Source: Chamaecrista fasciculata
Taxonomy: Eukaryota > Streptophyta > Magnoliopsida > Fabales > Fabaceae
Direction: 5' to 3'
Assembly (NCBI GenBank): GCA_003254925.1
Contig: QANZ01029560.1
Span: forward strand, 110,305-174,304
DNA length: 64,000 nucleotides
Shown piece after piece: positions 43,724 through 56,175 of this stretch; position 1 is the first letter of the stretch; every line of letters begins with the position of its first letter. The position numbers were made by a program, and so were the translations under genes. Below the pieces are notes generated by a model that worked only from the letters and a program-made list of their open reading frames with translations, was not told the origin of the DNA and ran no database searches.

Positions 43724-43822
43724 ATGGTTTTGGAAGTTCAGTTCAGAAGAAATTTCCGAGGTTTGATTTCTCCTTCATCTTCATCGATCAATAATTTCAA
43801 GCTTCAAATCATCAAAATATGA
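43724..43822 (+). promoter_or_regulatory. Upstream ORF overlapping the PX-gene start codon
   Basis: A 32-residue ORF (MVLEVQFRRNFRGLISPSSS...) starts at 43724 in the presumed 5' leader. Its stop TGA (43820-43822) overlaps the main ATG at 43819 as ATGA. This ATGA overlap is the arrangement used for termination-reinitiation. In plants an uORF of this size would normally lower translation of the main ORF. Transcription start is unknown, so it is inference that the uORF is in the mRNA. Confidence 0.5.
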
Positions 43823-46800
43823 TCAGTGCGGAGAGTAAATGCAATGTCACCTGCGAAGCCGTCTCTCTCGATGCCTTGCAATTGGACGGTGGTGATGTTT
43901 CTTCTTCATCTTCATGGTACTCATCGTGCGAAGAAGACTCCGATTACGACTGCTATTGTAGCGCGAACTCTGTCGTGGGTACTCCCAGTGTTTGTAGTTC
44001 GATCACATTTTTCGACGATTTTGCAGAATGTGATTATAGTTGCTCGGAGAATTTCAGTTTAGGCGCAATAGATGAAATTAATTGTGAGGATAGTATGAGA
44101 AAATTGAGAATAGGGTTTTGCGCTGATGATGGTAGTGACTATAATGTTATTCCAAAAGGTGTGGAAGTTTCTAATTTGAAAATTGGCGAAACCACAGGTC
44201 CCAATATAGTCAAACCAAAAGTCCAAGTTGCTGACAAATTGGTCAATTGTTCTAAATCTTCTTTTACCACCAAGCACTGTGAAGTGAGTTTAATGCTGGC
44301 AGAACAAGTTCCTTTTAATGTTAATGATGATGGAAACGTGGAAGAAGGAAATATACGTATGAACACTGAAGAAGCTATTAGAACCAGTGATACAGATCAA
44401 CAAGTCGACAAGCCAGAGTTGAAAAATTCTAAGTTCAAGTTTGGTCATCCTTTGATTCATTGCAATAGTATAGTTGATGAAAATTATTTCAATCTAGCCA
44501 CACATACTGGGAACATAAATGCAGAATCATTTGAGAACCTTGAACAAGTTCTGGTTTCTTCAAATCGTGTAGTGAGGAAACCATTAGACAGCTTTTCCAG
44601 CTCTGCAGGACTCTCCGAGAAAAATCCTATGATATCTAAGGTCTGTAATTTACTTCGCTATCTATCAGCTAGCCTTTTTTCATATGTCATTACTAACCCA
44701 GAATTAACAAAATATATGCATACATACTGGTTGACTATTTGTCATATAATTCTTTTTTTTTTAGAAATACTATTTCCTGTCTAGGAATAATTGATTAGAG
44801 AAATTGTTAATATTTGGTAACCCAATAACCTCTTACTAACTACTTATCTTGTTGATTATTACTTCAACTCACACCAAAAATATAAAACTCTTAAACTAGA
44901 AATATTTTTGTCTAGAACTCCTAAATTCTCACGTCCAATGTTTTCAGCCTATTTAAGAAGTACTCAATTGAAACTAGAGGTTAGAATCTAAAGGGTCTAA
45001 CGATGTAGAGTCGTGGTTTTTTAGTTTTGTACATGATCCATGATTAATATTGGTTGCTGATTATCTATTGAGTTTAATGTTCCATTAAATGTTGCAGATA
45101 GAGAATTCTAAGCTTAATGGTCTTTATGACTATGCTGGGTCTAGGCTTGCTCAGAGTAATGAATTGCTTGAACCACTATTGTCTCCTACTTTAAGGGATG
45201 GTGAATCCACAGTCTCTACTTCTAGTAGAGATGGTTCTTGGCTGCTAGTTCAGCACCCAATGAGAATAGATAATATTGAAGTTGTAGGTACAAGGCAGAA
45301 GAAGGGGTATGTTTCTTTCAGCGGAAGACTAGCAGGAGTGAAGGAATACACTTTGTATAAAATAAAAGTGAGGAGTGGCGAGGATCATTGGGAGATTGAA
45401 AGACGATATCGTGATTTCGTCACTCTCTACCGTTGCATGAAATCCTTATATGCACAGCAAGGCTGCAATTTACCTTTCCCTTGGTCTATAGTTGAAAAAG
45501 AAACAAGGAAGATATTTGGAAGAGTATCTCCTGGGGTTATTGTGCAGCGAAGAGTTCTCCTTCAAGATTGTTTGCAATCCATTCTCCATGTCAGGTTCTT
45601 GTCAAATCCTCCAGGCCCATTAATTTGGTTTTTGTCACCTCCAGGTGGCCTAGTGTCTCACTCTTCTTTTACAAGAGTGGCAAATAATAGCCACGGTTTA
45701 AATTTATTGAAGACTCTATCTCTTATAGTTGAAATTCCTCCGAGTAAATCTCTGAAGCAAAAGTTAGAAGCACAAAATAACAGCTGTGCTGGATGCCATA
45801 AGTATTTTGATGAGGGAAAAACTTTGATTCGGGATTTTGTACAGACATTTGGATGGGGTAAGCCTCGACTTTGTGAATACACAGGTCAATTATTCTGTTC
45901 TTCATGCCATAAAAATGAGACTGCAGTCTTGCCTGCAAGGGTTTTGCATCATTGGGATTTCACTCTTTATCCAGTTTCTCATCTTGCAAAGTCTTATCTG
46001 GATTCTATAAATGACCAGGTAAATGTTTTATCCTTTTTAAGCTAACGAGAAACTGCTTCTGCTTCTTTCTATCCTGCCAGCTTTGAATGCAAATAGATGT
46101 AATTTTTAGAAAGTACTCATACTACTCTCATTTTTATTATTGGACAAGTTAAATATTCTGTACTGGATTTTCTTGTGCAGCCCTTGTTGTGTGTCACTGC
46201 AGTTAATCCCACCCTTTTGTCAAAGGTCCCAGCCTTGCGTTATGTTGTGAGTGTCAGGATGAAATTAGGGACCATGCTTCCTTATGTTATTTGCCCATTC
46301 CGGAGTTCTGTAAACAGAGAAGTTGGATCACGGAGATATCTTCTAGAAAGTAGTGACTTTTTCACTCTTAGAGATCTGATTGATCTTTCCAAAGGAGCCT
46401 TTGCTGGTAAGCTTCTACTTCCGCTTTATTCCTTATTTGTTTCACTCAGTGATTCTAGTATATAAATCCGTGTTTATTACAGTTCATTTTATAACCATTA
46501 AATATTCAGTTACTCAAGTCTTGCTTCATTGATAGTGATGGGGGCATTGGGGTGGCTTTATACACTTTTCTGTGGTTTTTGGATATTGAAGCCAATCATT
46601 GTTTAGCTTTTAAGGTTGTTATATTTCATTTCCTATATCAATCGTCCCTGATGCATGGTAACTGTTACTGTAGTACTTCCTGCGAAGGTGGAAACAGTGT
46701 CAAGAAAAATCCTTAAACACATCACTGGCCCATGCCTCATATGCTGTGGTGTGAAGCAATAGGATCACCTGAAATTTCCCTTGTCGTGAAGTTCACTCCA

Positions 46801-47996
46801 AATCACGGCCAGAACCACATTTTTTCAAATTATGCAGTATTTTTTCATTCAACAATTCATCAAACGGTAGCATTTTGGACAAAACTTATGAACCTCACGG
46901 CTCAGCTGATCCTCTTCTGTGATGTGGGACTACCCTTTGGCGCCCAACAAAATTGCAGTGATCCACATTCTCATTTTCCCTTCTCAGGTGTGTATCTGCT
47001 GGTAGCTTTCATTATCATTTTATTTTCGTGTATCATACAGAATAAGTTACCATATTCCCCAATTAGAATTTTTACCAGTACTGTCTAAAAGGAACTCGTA
47101 TTCTGCTTAGTTCCTCTGAAGTAGAAAGGAAAGCGCTGGGTGGATTACAATTGATGAACAAAAATTAATGGTCAATATTTTAAATTTGGGCTTAACTTTC
47201 TGGTTGTTGTTGTGGTGGTGGTGTACACTAGAGAATTCCAATTTACAAGTATCTTTCCATTCTTAACCTCAATGGCTTTTTCTGCAACCTTTATATGATT
47301 AAAACTTCTACATTAGTGGGTGTATCCTGTATACTTGTCAAATATATATTCATATGAAAGGAACCGGATCCCACCAACTTTAACCTTTGGTTTCTTGTGC
47401 GTGAGGTCATTCCCAGATGATGCTCTCTCACTAGTCACTACCTCAGGTGAAGCAGGTAATATGGATTTGGGTCACCTCACTTGACCAATCACACCAAAAC
47501 ATAAAAATTTATTTTATTTTTTAAAAAACAAAAAAAGTGTATTATAGGACTTACAACTTGGAATAGGTCTATGAATGTCCCTTAAGGAGTTAGTTATATT
47601 ATAATTGGGAATGTGAGTTTGAGAGCTGTTCACGTTTGCTCTCCTATTAATTTCCTGTGGTCCACAGTGCTGGGGATCTCATTTGGTATAGGGAGCTATA
47701 TAGTAAATTTTTTTTTCTCTCAAGCAGTTACAAGTATTCCTTTATTTTGCTTAAACTTGTGAAACTACAATACTTCTGTTTATAGCATATCATTGATTTG
47801 ATTCCAGTCCAAGCAAAATTTGAACAGAAGGACGAGATTGAGAGGTGTACACCTTGCCAAATTGATTTTCCATAAGCCTTGCTTCAGAAATCTTGCCAAC
47901 TGTTCCTGTGGAGTTGTACTTATCATGTCTCTCTATCTTTGGATGTTTCCGTCCTATCAACTTTTTCTGGCATTTTCGTTCTTCGAATCTTTGTAG
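43819..47996 (+). CDS. PX domain plus Rubicon-homology (DUF4206) protein, 3' part damaged or misassembled
   Basis: Clear exons: 43819-44640, 45098-46018, 46181-46406 and one starting at 46674; later parts near 46897-46988 and 47808-47996. An acidic/Ser-rich N-terminus (about 1-320) is followed by a PX phosphoinositide-binding domain (about 345-460; VSFSGRLAGVKEYTLYKIKV, WEIERRYRDFVTLY, LPFPWS). A Cys-rich Rubicon-homology/DUF4206 region then begins (NNSCAGCHKYFDEGKTLIRD, CEYTGQLFCSSCHKNE, LPARVLHHWDF). Family members act in endosomal or autophagic membrane traffic; it resembles Arabidopsis At3g48195 as I remember it. Two problems exist. Exon 4 (ending ITGPCLICCG) and the next (LILFCDVGLPFGAQ) both seem to encode the same part. 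In the last exon, IERCTPCQI and FHKPCFRNLANCSCG lie in different frames, needing one base removed near 47861-47866. Confidence 0.8.
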
Positions 47997-48501
47997 CATA
48001 AAGATTGAACTACAGTATATTTAATTATTTATTATTATGTTATGTCCCTTTACCCTCAATACCTTTTTCCCCTCCTATTTCCAGTTCTTGTGTTTGTTTA
48101 TATCCTTTAATTCATGACATCAAACTCTACCTCTTAAATATCAATTTCCCCCCATGAGTTCCCTGTGAACATAAAGAATAATCAGAGGAAAGCAATTTAA
48201 AATAATGGCAGAATAATGGAATCAGGGAATCAGATTTCATTTTAGAAATTTGAATGCCTTATTATTTATTACACTTAAGACGTCTTTAAGAAATGTTTTC
48301 ATAAAGCGACTGCTAAAGCCTGATTGTTTGATCAACAGCTAATCTTCCAAAAAGAAAAACTATATCTATGCAGTATATTTGTGTCATATATGAATCCACA
48401 AAGCTGAACACTACAATCTCTTTTTTTTTTTTTCTCGGACTCTCTTCCGTATATCTATATAATCTTCAGAATACCAAAACTAGTTTAGTTCCTAACCCTG
48501 G
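47997..48501. other. Convergent 3' flanks
   Basis: Short AT-rich spacer between the ends of the PX-type gene (+) and the multi-pass membrane-protein gene (-). No further exon was recognised. Confidence 0.5.
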
Positions 48502-50636
48502 TCATCTCATACATTGATATGAGCCAGGGAATCTCGTTGACAACACATGGTGCTTCAGCTTCATTATCAAAGCAAAGATTCCATAGCAGGGAATATGCAG
48601 CAATGCCACCGTAAAGTACCTAGAAATCCATCATGGAACAGAGAATTAAGGATAGAAATCAGCTCAATTATATTACATTCAGCTAAAGATCTCTTATTAA
48701 TGGTTTTACCAGAAACAGAGCTGAAGAAAAAAAATTGGTGTACTATTGCAAAATATGAAGGCGAAGACAAAGGCAAAGATTGACGTACCATAGTGGAGCA
48801 TAGGGAGATGACAAGTCGAGAAATGGATATGGCCACCTGTTTCACAAGGAAAAGAAAGTCATATCATATAGAGATCAATAAGAGGTTTTTCAGTGATAAT
48901 TATTAGCCATAGAAATTAGGAAAAATGTGAGCTTTATACCAGAGTTTAATGCACGCATGAAGAATCCACTGAAAAATCACAAATGTGGTTGTCCACAGGC
49001 AGAAGTATCCAATTCGAAACCAAGGGAATGGCTGTAAACAAAAATACTTTTGGTAAGAACTTAAGAAGAACAAATTGTAAGTGCAAATTTTTAATAAATT
49101 TTTTTTAAAACCAAAGGCATAACATGTAATATTTTTAATTAATTAGTATCACATCAATCATCGTTAACTTACTCAAAAAAAATAATTCACACTTCTTAAT
49201 TCTAGTTAAAATGTAAACACATGAGAAATAGGCACTAGAAGGGGAGGAGTAAAATGGAATAAAGAAGCTTTAGTTACCAGGCTATTCAAAGCTGTGTCAC
49301 CAAGCAGGAAAACAGCATTGACAGTGTGCATATTGATGAGCAGCTGCCACAAGAGAATTAAACATTCGGTTTAGAATCATTCATAGACAGTTTGAACTTT
49401 GAATTCTTCCATTTCTTTTATAAGAGTAGAAATAAACACAGTTAGAGACAAAGTATTATATGCTTCTATGATCGATGAAAGTAATTTTAGAAAAATTCAC
49501 TGATTTTTGGACGCCATAAATGATACTTACAAAATTGAAGCTGTAGTCTTTGATGGCTAGAAAAGGAACAATTATGAACCAAAACACCAAATCTGTGAGC
49601 ATTACAGCACCAGCATTCATCTGTTCACAAGTAAACAGGCATTTAGAAAATCATTACAATATGCATTAAAATTCTATTCAAGGAAATCAGAGAAAAACAC
49701 ACTCCCAAAAAAAAAATGGTATGAAAAGAGGACCTGGAAAATTATTTGAAAGATATAACCCCAAATGCCAGCAGGTTGGCGAACAAGATCTTCGACAGGA
49801 GGGTTTAAGGTTTTCTCATGGCTTGAGACATTATTGGAAGTTTGTGAAAGTCCATGAACATCATAAGTGCCCTGTTCTGCATCCCCAATATCCACATTGT
49901 CAACCTTGTCTCCACTCGCTTTCTTATGATGTCGGTAACATCCATACATGGACAGCAAAGATCCCAGCTACAACAACAACAAGAAGAAGCACATAATTAC
50001 ACACATACAAGAGACATGAAGAAAAAATAAATAAAGCCATTATAGTAAAACTTACCCCAAAATATACAGTGATTGACAAGAATGTCCACCTGTTTCAGAA
50101 ACCCCAAATCAAAATAAAAAATTAGAATAAGCACTAATAAATCATTGTTTGTCTTCATGCGTTGTATATATATCAACAACAACCTAGGATGGTCGATGCT
50201 AAACTTGTGCAATTAATGAATGCAATGTCGCTCTCAAAAATATCAAGCCAAATCTGAAGATGAAAAACATTGAAAAGGCTTACTGAGTGTAATAGAAGAA
50301 AATCGTTCCTCCGTCAGAAACAGTAGTGACGATGAGCAATACCAGAAGCACAACGAACGCGAAGATTCTGAAAACTAACAACCAGACAGGATGGATTCCT
50401 TTGAGACATGGTCTCCATGTTTCATCCTCGTACACAATTCCTCTGTTATTGTTATTTGTCGTTGATTTTCGGAGAGTCTCATATTTCAATATGAGCAACG
50501 ACGAACATATCGCCGACACCAAAACCCACACTGCACAAACCAGAAGCCTCCAGTTTATCCAATAGCTTCTGGTCGTTGTGTCTGTCGTCATGATAGGTTG
50601 CCAAGAACTCTTGGGAGAACCTGTTAAAAAACTCAT
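48502..50636 (-). CDS. Multi-pass membrane protein of unknown function (plant rolling-stone-like family)
   Basis: Eight exons: 50636-50284, 50089-50056, 49967-49734, 49620-49531, 49343-49278, 49031-48940, 48836-48789, 48619-48502. They join in frame to 344 residues. Hydrophobic helices are evident: WRLLVCAVWVLVSAICSSLL, WLLVFRIFAFVVLLVLLIV, WTFLSITVYFGLGSLLS, VMLTDLVFWFIIVPFLAI, HTVNAVFLLGDTAL, FCLWTTTFVIFQWILHA and VALLHIPCYGIFALIMKL. A conserved ETWRPCLKGIHPVW segment lies in the first loop and PYPFLDLSSPYAPLWY near the end, both typical of a plant family related to animal rolling-stone/androgen-induced-gene proteins. A hydrophilic loop (about 140-190) is variable. No catalytic motif is visible and I assign no function. 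Confidence 0.88.
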
Positions 50637-53198
50637 TTCGTAATTCGTTACTTGTAATTCTTGTTTTCTTTTTCTCTTTGTTCTTCCAACTTCTCAAATT
50701 AATGCTAGGTGCAAAAAAAGAATGGAGGAAAAAAAATGTGAGGAATCGAAAGAATGAACAAATTGAACTAGTAATCTAGAACTATCGAACCAGTCGAGAA
50801 GACAGAAAGTAAGAAATTAAAATGAATGGTTCTGTTTGTTCTGTTTCAACTTCCATGAAATGTGAGCGATGAAGAAGAAAACGAGAAGAAATGAATGGGA
50901 AAGTGGTGATAGGTTTGTTTTGTGATGCATTATGATTATTCAAAATGGGAACATATATTTGAAACTTTTTATTAAGGCGAGGAAGGAAGGAGGGAAACAA
51001 AAAAAAAAAGGTTAAAATGCATGACCCATTTTGACCACACTAATCGCTCGGATTACGTAGCAGAGATTCCAAACTTTGGGTGATTTTATGCACAGAAAGA
51101 TATCATACACCGACAGGTTTAAGTTTAATTAAATAGTAGATTATTGGTTAATTAAAGGTGGGGTGTGTAAAGGAAAAGTGGGAGGTTAATTAAACTCTCT
51201 AAGCAAAGAAAAGAAAAGGTTAAAAGTTAAAACTTACAAGGGAAAGCAACATCAACAAACAACACCAATGTGGAGGACGAGGAGGAAATGTGGTCGATGA
51301 AGATATAGATGCTTTGCTTCTTTGCTTTTTGTATAGAAAAATATTAAAGATCAAAAGATAGAGAGAAGGAGAAAGAAAAAGAAAAGGATGGTGTGCTTTG
51401 AGAATAAGGCACATACATAACATTTAACATAACATAAGCTTCTTCTCTCTTCTTTTCTTATTATTAATTTATGAGAAAACCTACAATTTGATTCTTAAAT
51501 TTACATTGAGTTAACTAATCAGTCCTTAGATAATTAAAATATACGACTCGGTCTCTGAATTATAACAATTGTCAACAATTTGGTCATCGAGTCAAATTTA
51601 AGGATCAAAAGATAAAAGTTAAGTATAAATTCAAAGATTAATAAGTATTANTATTTATATTTACTAAACCCAAAAACACAAGCATGTTTTTGTGAACTTT
51701 CCTTGGACTACTACCAAACAATCTTGTGATGGTGGTTTTGTTTTGTTATTTTAAATTAATAGTAGTTTTTAATTTTTAACTTTTTTTGTTTTATGGAACA
51801 GAGAAAAAGGACAGGGACCATGAGACATGTGTATTTGGATTTTGTATTGGAATGGAGATGCTTCATGTTATCCAAGAACTGTTGTGCTTTCTATGTGTCC
51901 TCTTTAAAGGAATAAAGTGCTGACTGAGAAGGAAAAATGACATGACAATGACAAGACCAATAAAAATAATTAAGTGAATAACCAAATAAATAAAAATATA
52001 TGCTTTATTTAACTCTTTAAGGAGATATAATGATTCAGTGTATAAATTGAAGTGCACTAACCATTGGTTAAGAGTTGTGGCCAATGATTCTGTCATGATG
52101 GGTCAATAACTAATTTACTATGATTCAAAATTCAAATGATTCATTATTCTATGATTGGAGTTTATAGAATTTTAAAAGTAAATTACTATATTTTTTTTAT
52201 TGCAACTCTATATATCAATGAAAAAAATTGATCAATGGGAAAGTTTTTAATCGTAGTCAATATTATGAAATTTTCTTTAAAATTTTTAATAAGAAGGCCA
52301 TAATAACTAATAACAACATAACATAAGCAAGATTTGATACGTGAAGGAAATGAAGAAGGCAGTTAGTTAAACATGTAAAATGAATGAATTGACAGTATTT
52401 TCAGTTAAAGCATGAGAATGTTGCTTTGGGCAAAACGACGATGGGGCCCACAGTGGAGACCACATTGACGTTCAAATTCGAGCTTTCAAAGTGGTGGTCG
52501 CATAGACAAAAACGACAACTCAATAGGGTGGATGGCAGTTTTGGTAATTCGGAAGGGAATTTAGTCCAAAAATGTCAAAAAGAAATAGAGATATTCTGTG
52601 AGGGTGACTGAAGCATGTGTTGGGTTCAGTAAACGTGAACCACCGGATTGTGTGTGTGACTGCCAGTCACGATAATCTCACCCGTGGTAGCACGGATAAC
52701 ACTGTGCCTCTTTATCACTAATGAACTGTAGTTTACAATGTTACAGCCTTCCAAGTCCTTTTTTGTCAACAAAAGTTTCATGTCTTCTTTTACTTTGCCT
52801 TTTATTATTTATTACTATTATTATTTTATTTATTCGTCAACTTGCAGGCCAAGCAATCGTCAAAGAGGAGGAATGACATGACAAATTTGGGTGATGATTT
52901 TTTTTTTAAAAAAAAAAATTGTAGATTATAAATTTATGACAACTTTTGATATCTAATTCTAGGATTCCTTAAATATTATTGGAGGATAATTTTTAAGATA
53001 TGGAGACATTCAAATATTATCATAATTTTTGTAAAACTCATCTCTTGGATTAGAGACTCTTGATATCTTTTTAATATCTCTCGACGTATTACACAAATCT
53101 AACTTGATTATATAAAACTTAGATTAAAATAATTAGACTATCTTTTGAGGCTTCTTCTATTAATTCTTCATGGTTTCTTTTACATTTAGTTTTCTCTA
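50637..53198. other. Promoter and intergenic DNA upstream of the membrane-protein gene
   Basis: This contains the presumed promoter and leader of the gene starting at 50636. At about 51475-51650 there is an AT-rich element (TCAACAATTTGGTCATCGAG) related to the start of the WAK-intron array at 27550-27700, cut by an N at 51651. The rest, including 52400-52700 which is slightly GC-richer, shows no exon I can support. Confidence 0.5.
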
Positions 53199-53394
53199 GG
53201 ATTCAGATCCTCTACATTTCATCTCTACATATTTTAATGCATTTTAGAGAGATAAAAAAAAGACAGAAAGAGAAAATATACATCCCACTAAATAATTAAT
53301 ATGTATGACCCACAATTTTTTTTTTATTCTTTCTTTTATCTCTCTAAAATACATGAAAATGCTGAGAGTGAACATATAGAGAATCCACTCTCGA
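53199..53394. mobile_element. Hairpin MITE with 8-9-bp target duplication
   Basis: A 196-bp foldback bounded by TTTCTCTA (53191-53198 and 53395-53402; one more base pairs imperfectly). The inner arms match over TTTTAGAGAGATAAAA-type sequence. The right end, in reverse, reads CGAGAGTGGATTCTCTA, echoing GAGAGTGGATCATCTCC of the MITE at 22153-22364. The two are probably members of one superfamily. Non-coding. Confidence 0.7.
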
Positions 53395-53402
53395 TTTCTC
53401 TA

Positions 53403-55524
53403 ACTAAACCCTAATTCATAAAAGTTACCGGTGACAAAGTGTGCAAGAGTGCAACTAAATGTACCCCATTTTTTTGGCTATGTAAAATAGTTTTTATTCT
53501 ATTTATCTTTTTTTTTGCCATTTATGTTAATCTTAATTTAAGTTCTGGTATTTTGTAAATAAGTCCTTTGTACTTTGTAGTAAAAAAAAATAATGGTTTG
53601 AAGTTATTAGCTCTGGCTTTATATTTATATATATAATTGGAATAAAATAATTTTGTATCGTAGTTGATGATGCATTAGATATGACAAGAATTGGTGAATT
53701 ATTAATGGAAGGAGGCTTGCACATCAAGCATACTCACAGTCCCAGCTCGTTGGATGCATTTTCATTCTTGTCTTATTATTAAGAAGGGGGACAACTAAAT
53801 TATTGAATTCTTGTCATTTTTTTATATTCAATTTTTTTATTTGTCTTCAAATAACAAATATATAAAATAAGTGCTCGAGATGCAAAAGGAGAGAATAATT
53901 TGGTTTTTCTTCAAATAAAAATAGACTAATCACCACACTGACCATTCCAATAAGATATTAATTATAATTAAAACTTTTAAATACATACTTATGCATGTCA
54001 TGCAGTGCACACTATATAATACCATACGTACGACAAACATATATGATTTTTCTAATCCACAAATTCGTAACTTGTGAATACAGGAATATCCCAATAACAC
54101 AACGACTTATGTGGTCCTCTAATTAGTTTTGGATAACACACTGCTTAATTTAATTAAGAAAAAATCATAATGAATCATAAAAAAGAGATTTGGTAAATAT
54201 AGGGGCTGTTATTTTTAGGCCCACTCAAATTGTTAAAATAAATTATTGAGTAATCAATATGTGTGTAGACAAATTAGGTCAAATCAATACATATTAGCGT
54301 AGCAATATAATGAGGATTGGTTAATAGCGGGACACATTAAAAAAAAATACATATATTGTCAATTAAAATTCTTATAATATTTATAATTTTATATACATGC
54401 ATGGCAGAATTTAAATTTAAGTTCAATTATTATTTGATTGGCCAAAAAAGAAAAATCATTACTCTTTTATTTCACTAGTAGAGATCTCACTAGATTTTGC
54501 TGTCCGAAATTTAAAGGGGGTGTTATAAACAAGTGGACTTTGATGACTTTACACTCGAGGAAAGTATGTTATCTCCTAATTAAACAAATATATATATACA
54601 TGCATGGAGTCCTTTTTAATTAATATATTGTTTGGAAAAAAGAAAATCAAATCGGCAAAAAGCATAATTGGACAATACTTCTCTTTCACACAATACTTCT
54701 CTATTTAATACACAGTATTGGTTACAAAGTTGCCTTTGGATTAAACAAGAAGTTTGGGTTCTGATTCTTAATTATAAGTTTATTATTACTCATGCCACCC
54801 AAAAAAAAACTATATATATGAACAGCCGAAACAAAAAAGAATTCACAAATTTTAAGATGCGTTTTATTAGCAATTTTATAAAAAAATATTTAAAATAGAA
54901 TAAACATTCTAATTGTTAAATACTAATTAGTTTATACATTCTAAAAAATAATTAGTACTATTCATTTATTTTTAGAAAAGTAATCTTTCAGCTGTGTTAA
55001 TATTATTGTCTAATCACAATAAAATAAAATAAAAACATAAATTGATTAGTTAGTTATTGAAGTTAATTTATTTAAAATTAAATATAAACGAACTTTTAAT
55101 TTTATAAAACCAATGTCTTAGTTACATATAAAAAAAATTGAAAATGACAATATAGACTTATAAAATAAAAAATATATTTTCTTAAATTAAATCCCCACAA
55201 AAGAAAAATTTTCCAAGTTTCAACCTATAATTAATTAGTTTGGATTTCAAAATTCAACGGAAAAATTTAAAAAGAGGACCAAGGAAGAAAAAAACTTGAT
55301 GATTATTCCATTCTAGGATTTTTATCTCGCAACATAGATATAAAGTCATATATTTCCTAATTAATAAAAAACGTAATTTGATTTCAGAAAAAAAAATCAC
55401 CCATTATAAACTATAAAAAAATTAAAAATAGAAAATATCCTGGTATATATCTAAGGTTCATACATTGAGTATACCGATCGAAGGTTCATATCTTCATGAA
55501 TGATTCATTTACGTACAGTTTCAT

Positions 55525-55560
<36 letters not shown>

Positions 55561-56030
55561 AATATAATATTTGACAGAATAATGAAAAAAAGAAAATAAA
55601 TGAAGCATTCCAAAATCTGAAAATTACAAATTCTTATCAGTATTACAAAGAAATTTGCACAGACGACGTACCTTCTTCCATGTTGAGTGGCAATGCCAAT
55701 GAACAATAATATTGTTATTAGGCGTTCAAAGTTTCAATATCTGCTAGAATCTTCAGCAACAATGGGAGATCATTGATGAATATGTATATATATATATATA
55801 CTATATATGCAAATGTATATTTATATGTAGATGTATATATATGGAGGTAGTAATGATGAGATGATGAGCTGTTAATTTATATTTGTAGTCTGTAGGCTTT
55901 GGTGTAAGATATATAAGTTGTGTGAGTTGATGAGAAGAGTGGGTGAGAAAAATGTGAACGTAAAAGCTTGTGTGCTCTAACTTGCTAATTGCTATTATTA
56001 CTTATCATTCATTATAAGCAAAAGGGCAAA
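53403..56030. other. AT-rich gene-free region
   Basis: No supported exon on either strand. It contains a TA microsatellite at about 55527-55557 and a second short one near 55785-55805. A minus-strand ATG at 55680 followed by a donor-like GGTACGTC is isolated and I cannot connect it to further exons. Confidence 0.55.
55527..55557. repeat. (TA)n microsatellite
   Basis: About fifteen consecutive TA dinucleotides. Simple repeat, likely length-polymorphic. Confidence 0.9.
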
Positions 56031-56032
56031 AT

Positions 56033-56156
56033 GCGAATTTGGTCATGTAACTTTGCTCCAGTTTCCAAATCAGTCCTATAACTTTTTTTGTCTCGAATTT
56101 GGTCATGTATCTTTGCTCCAGGTCCCAAATCAGTCCTTTATCTTTTTTTGTCTCAA
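56033..56156. repeat. Two-copy tandem repeat, about 62-bp unit
   Basis: GAATTTGGTCATGTAACTTT and following sequence through TTTTTTTGTCTC occurs twice in a row (about 56035-56096 and 56097-56156) with few differences. It lies directly before the long foldback at 56176-57052 and may be its left terminal part. Confidence 0.7.
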
Positions 56157-56175
56157 TTTTGGTCTCATATGTTTT

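Noticed and set aside
52426..52611. Possible small gene in the slightly GC-richer stretch
   Set aside because: A 61-codon ORF without recognisable domain, splice context or neighbours.
54438..54623. 61-codon plus-strand ORF
   Set aside because: Apparent start is not an ATG in context and the composition is AT-rich noise.
55521..55706. Minus-strand ORF ending in Ile-Tyr repeats
   Set aside because: The tail is translation of the TA microsatellite; no further exons could be connected.
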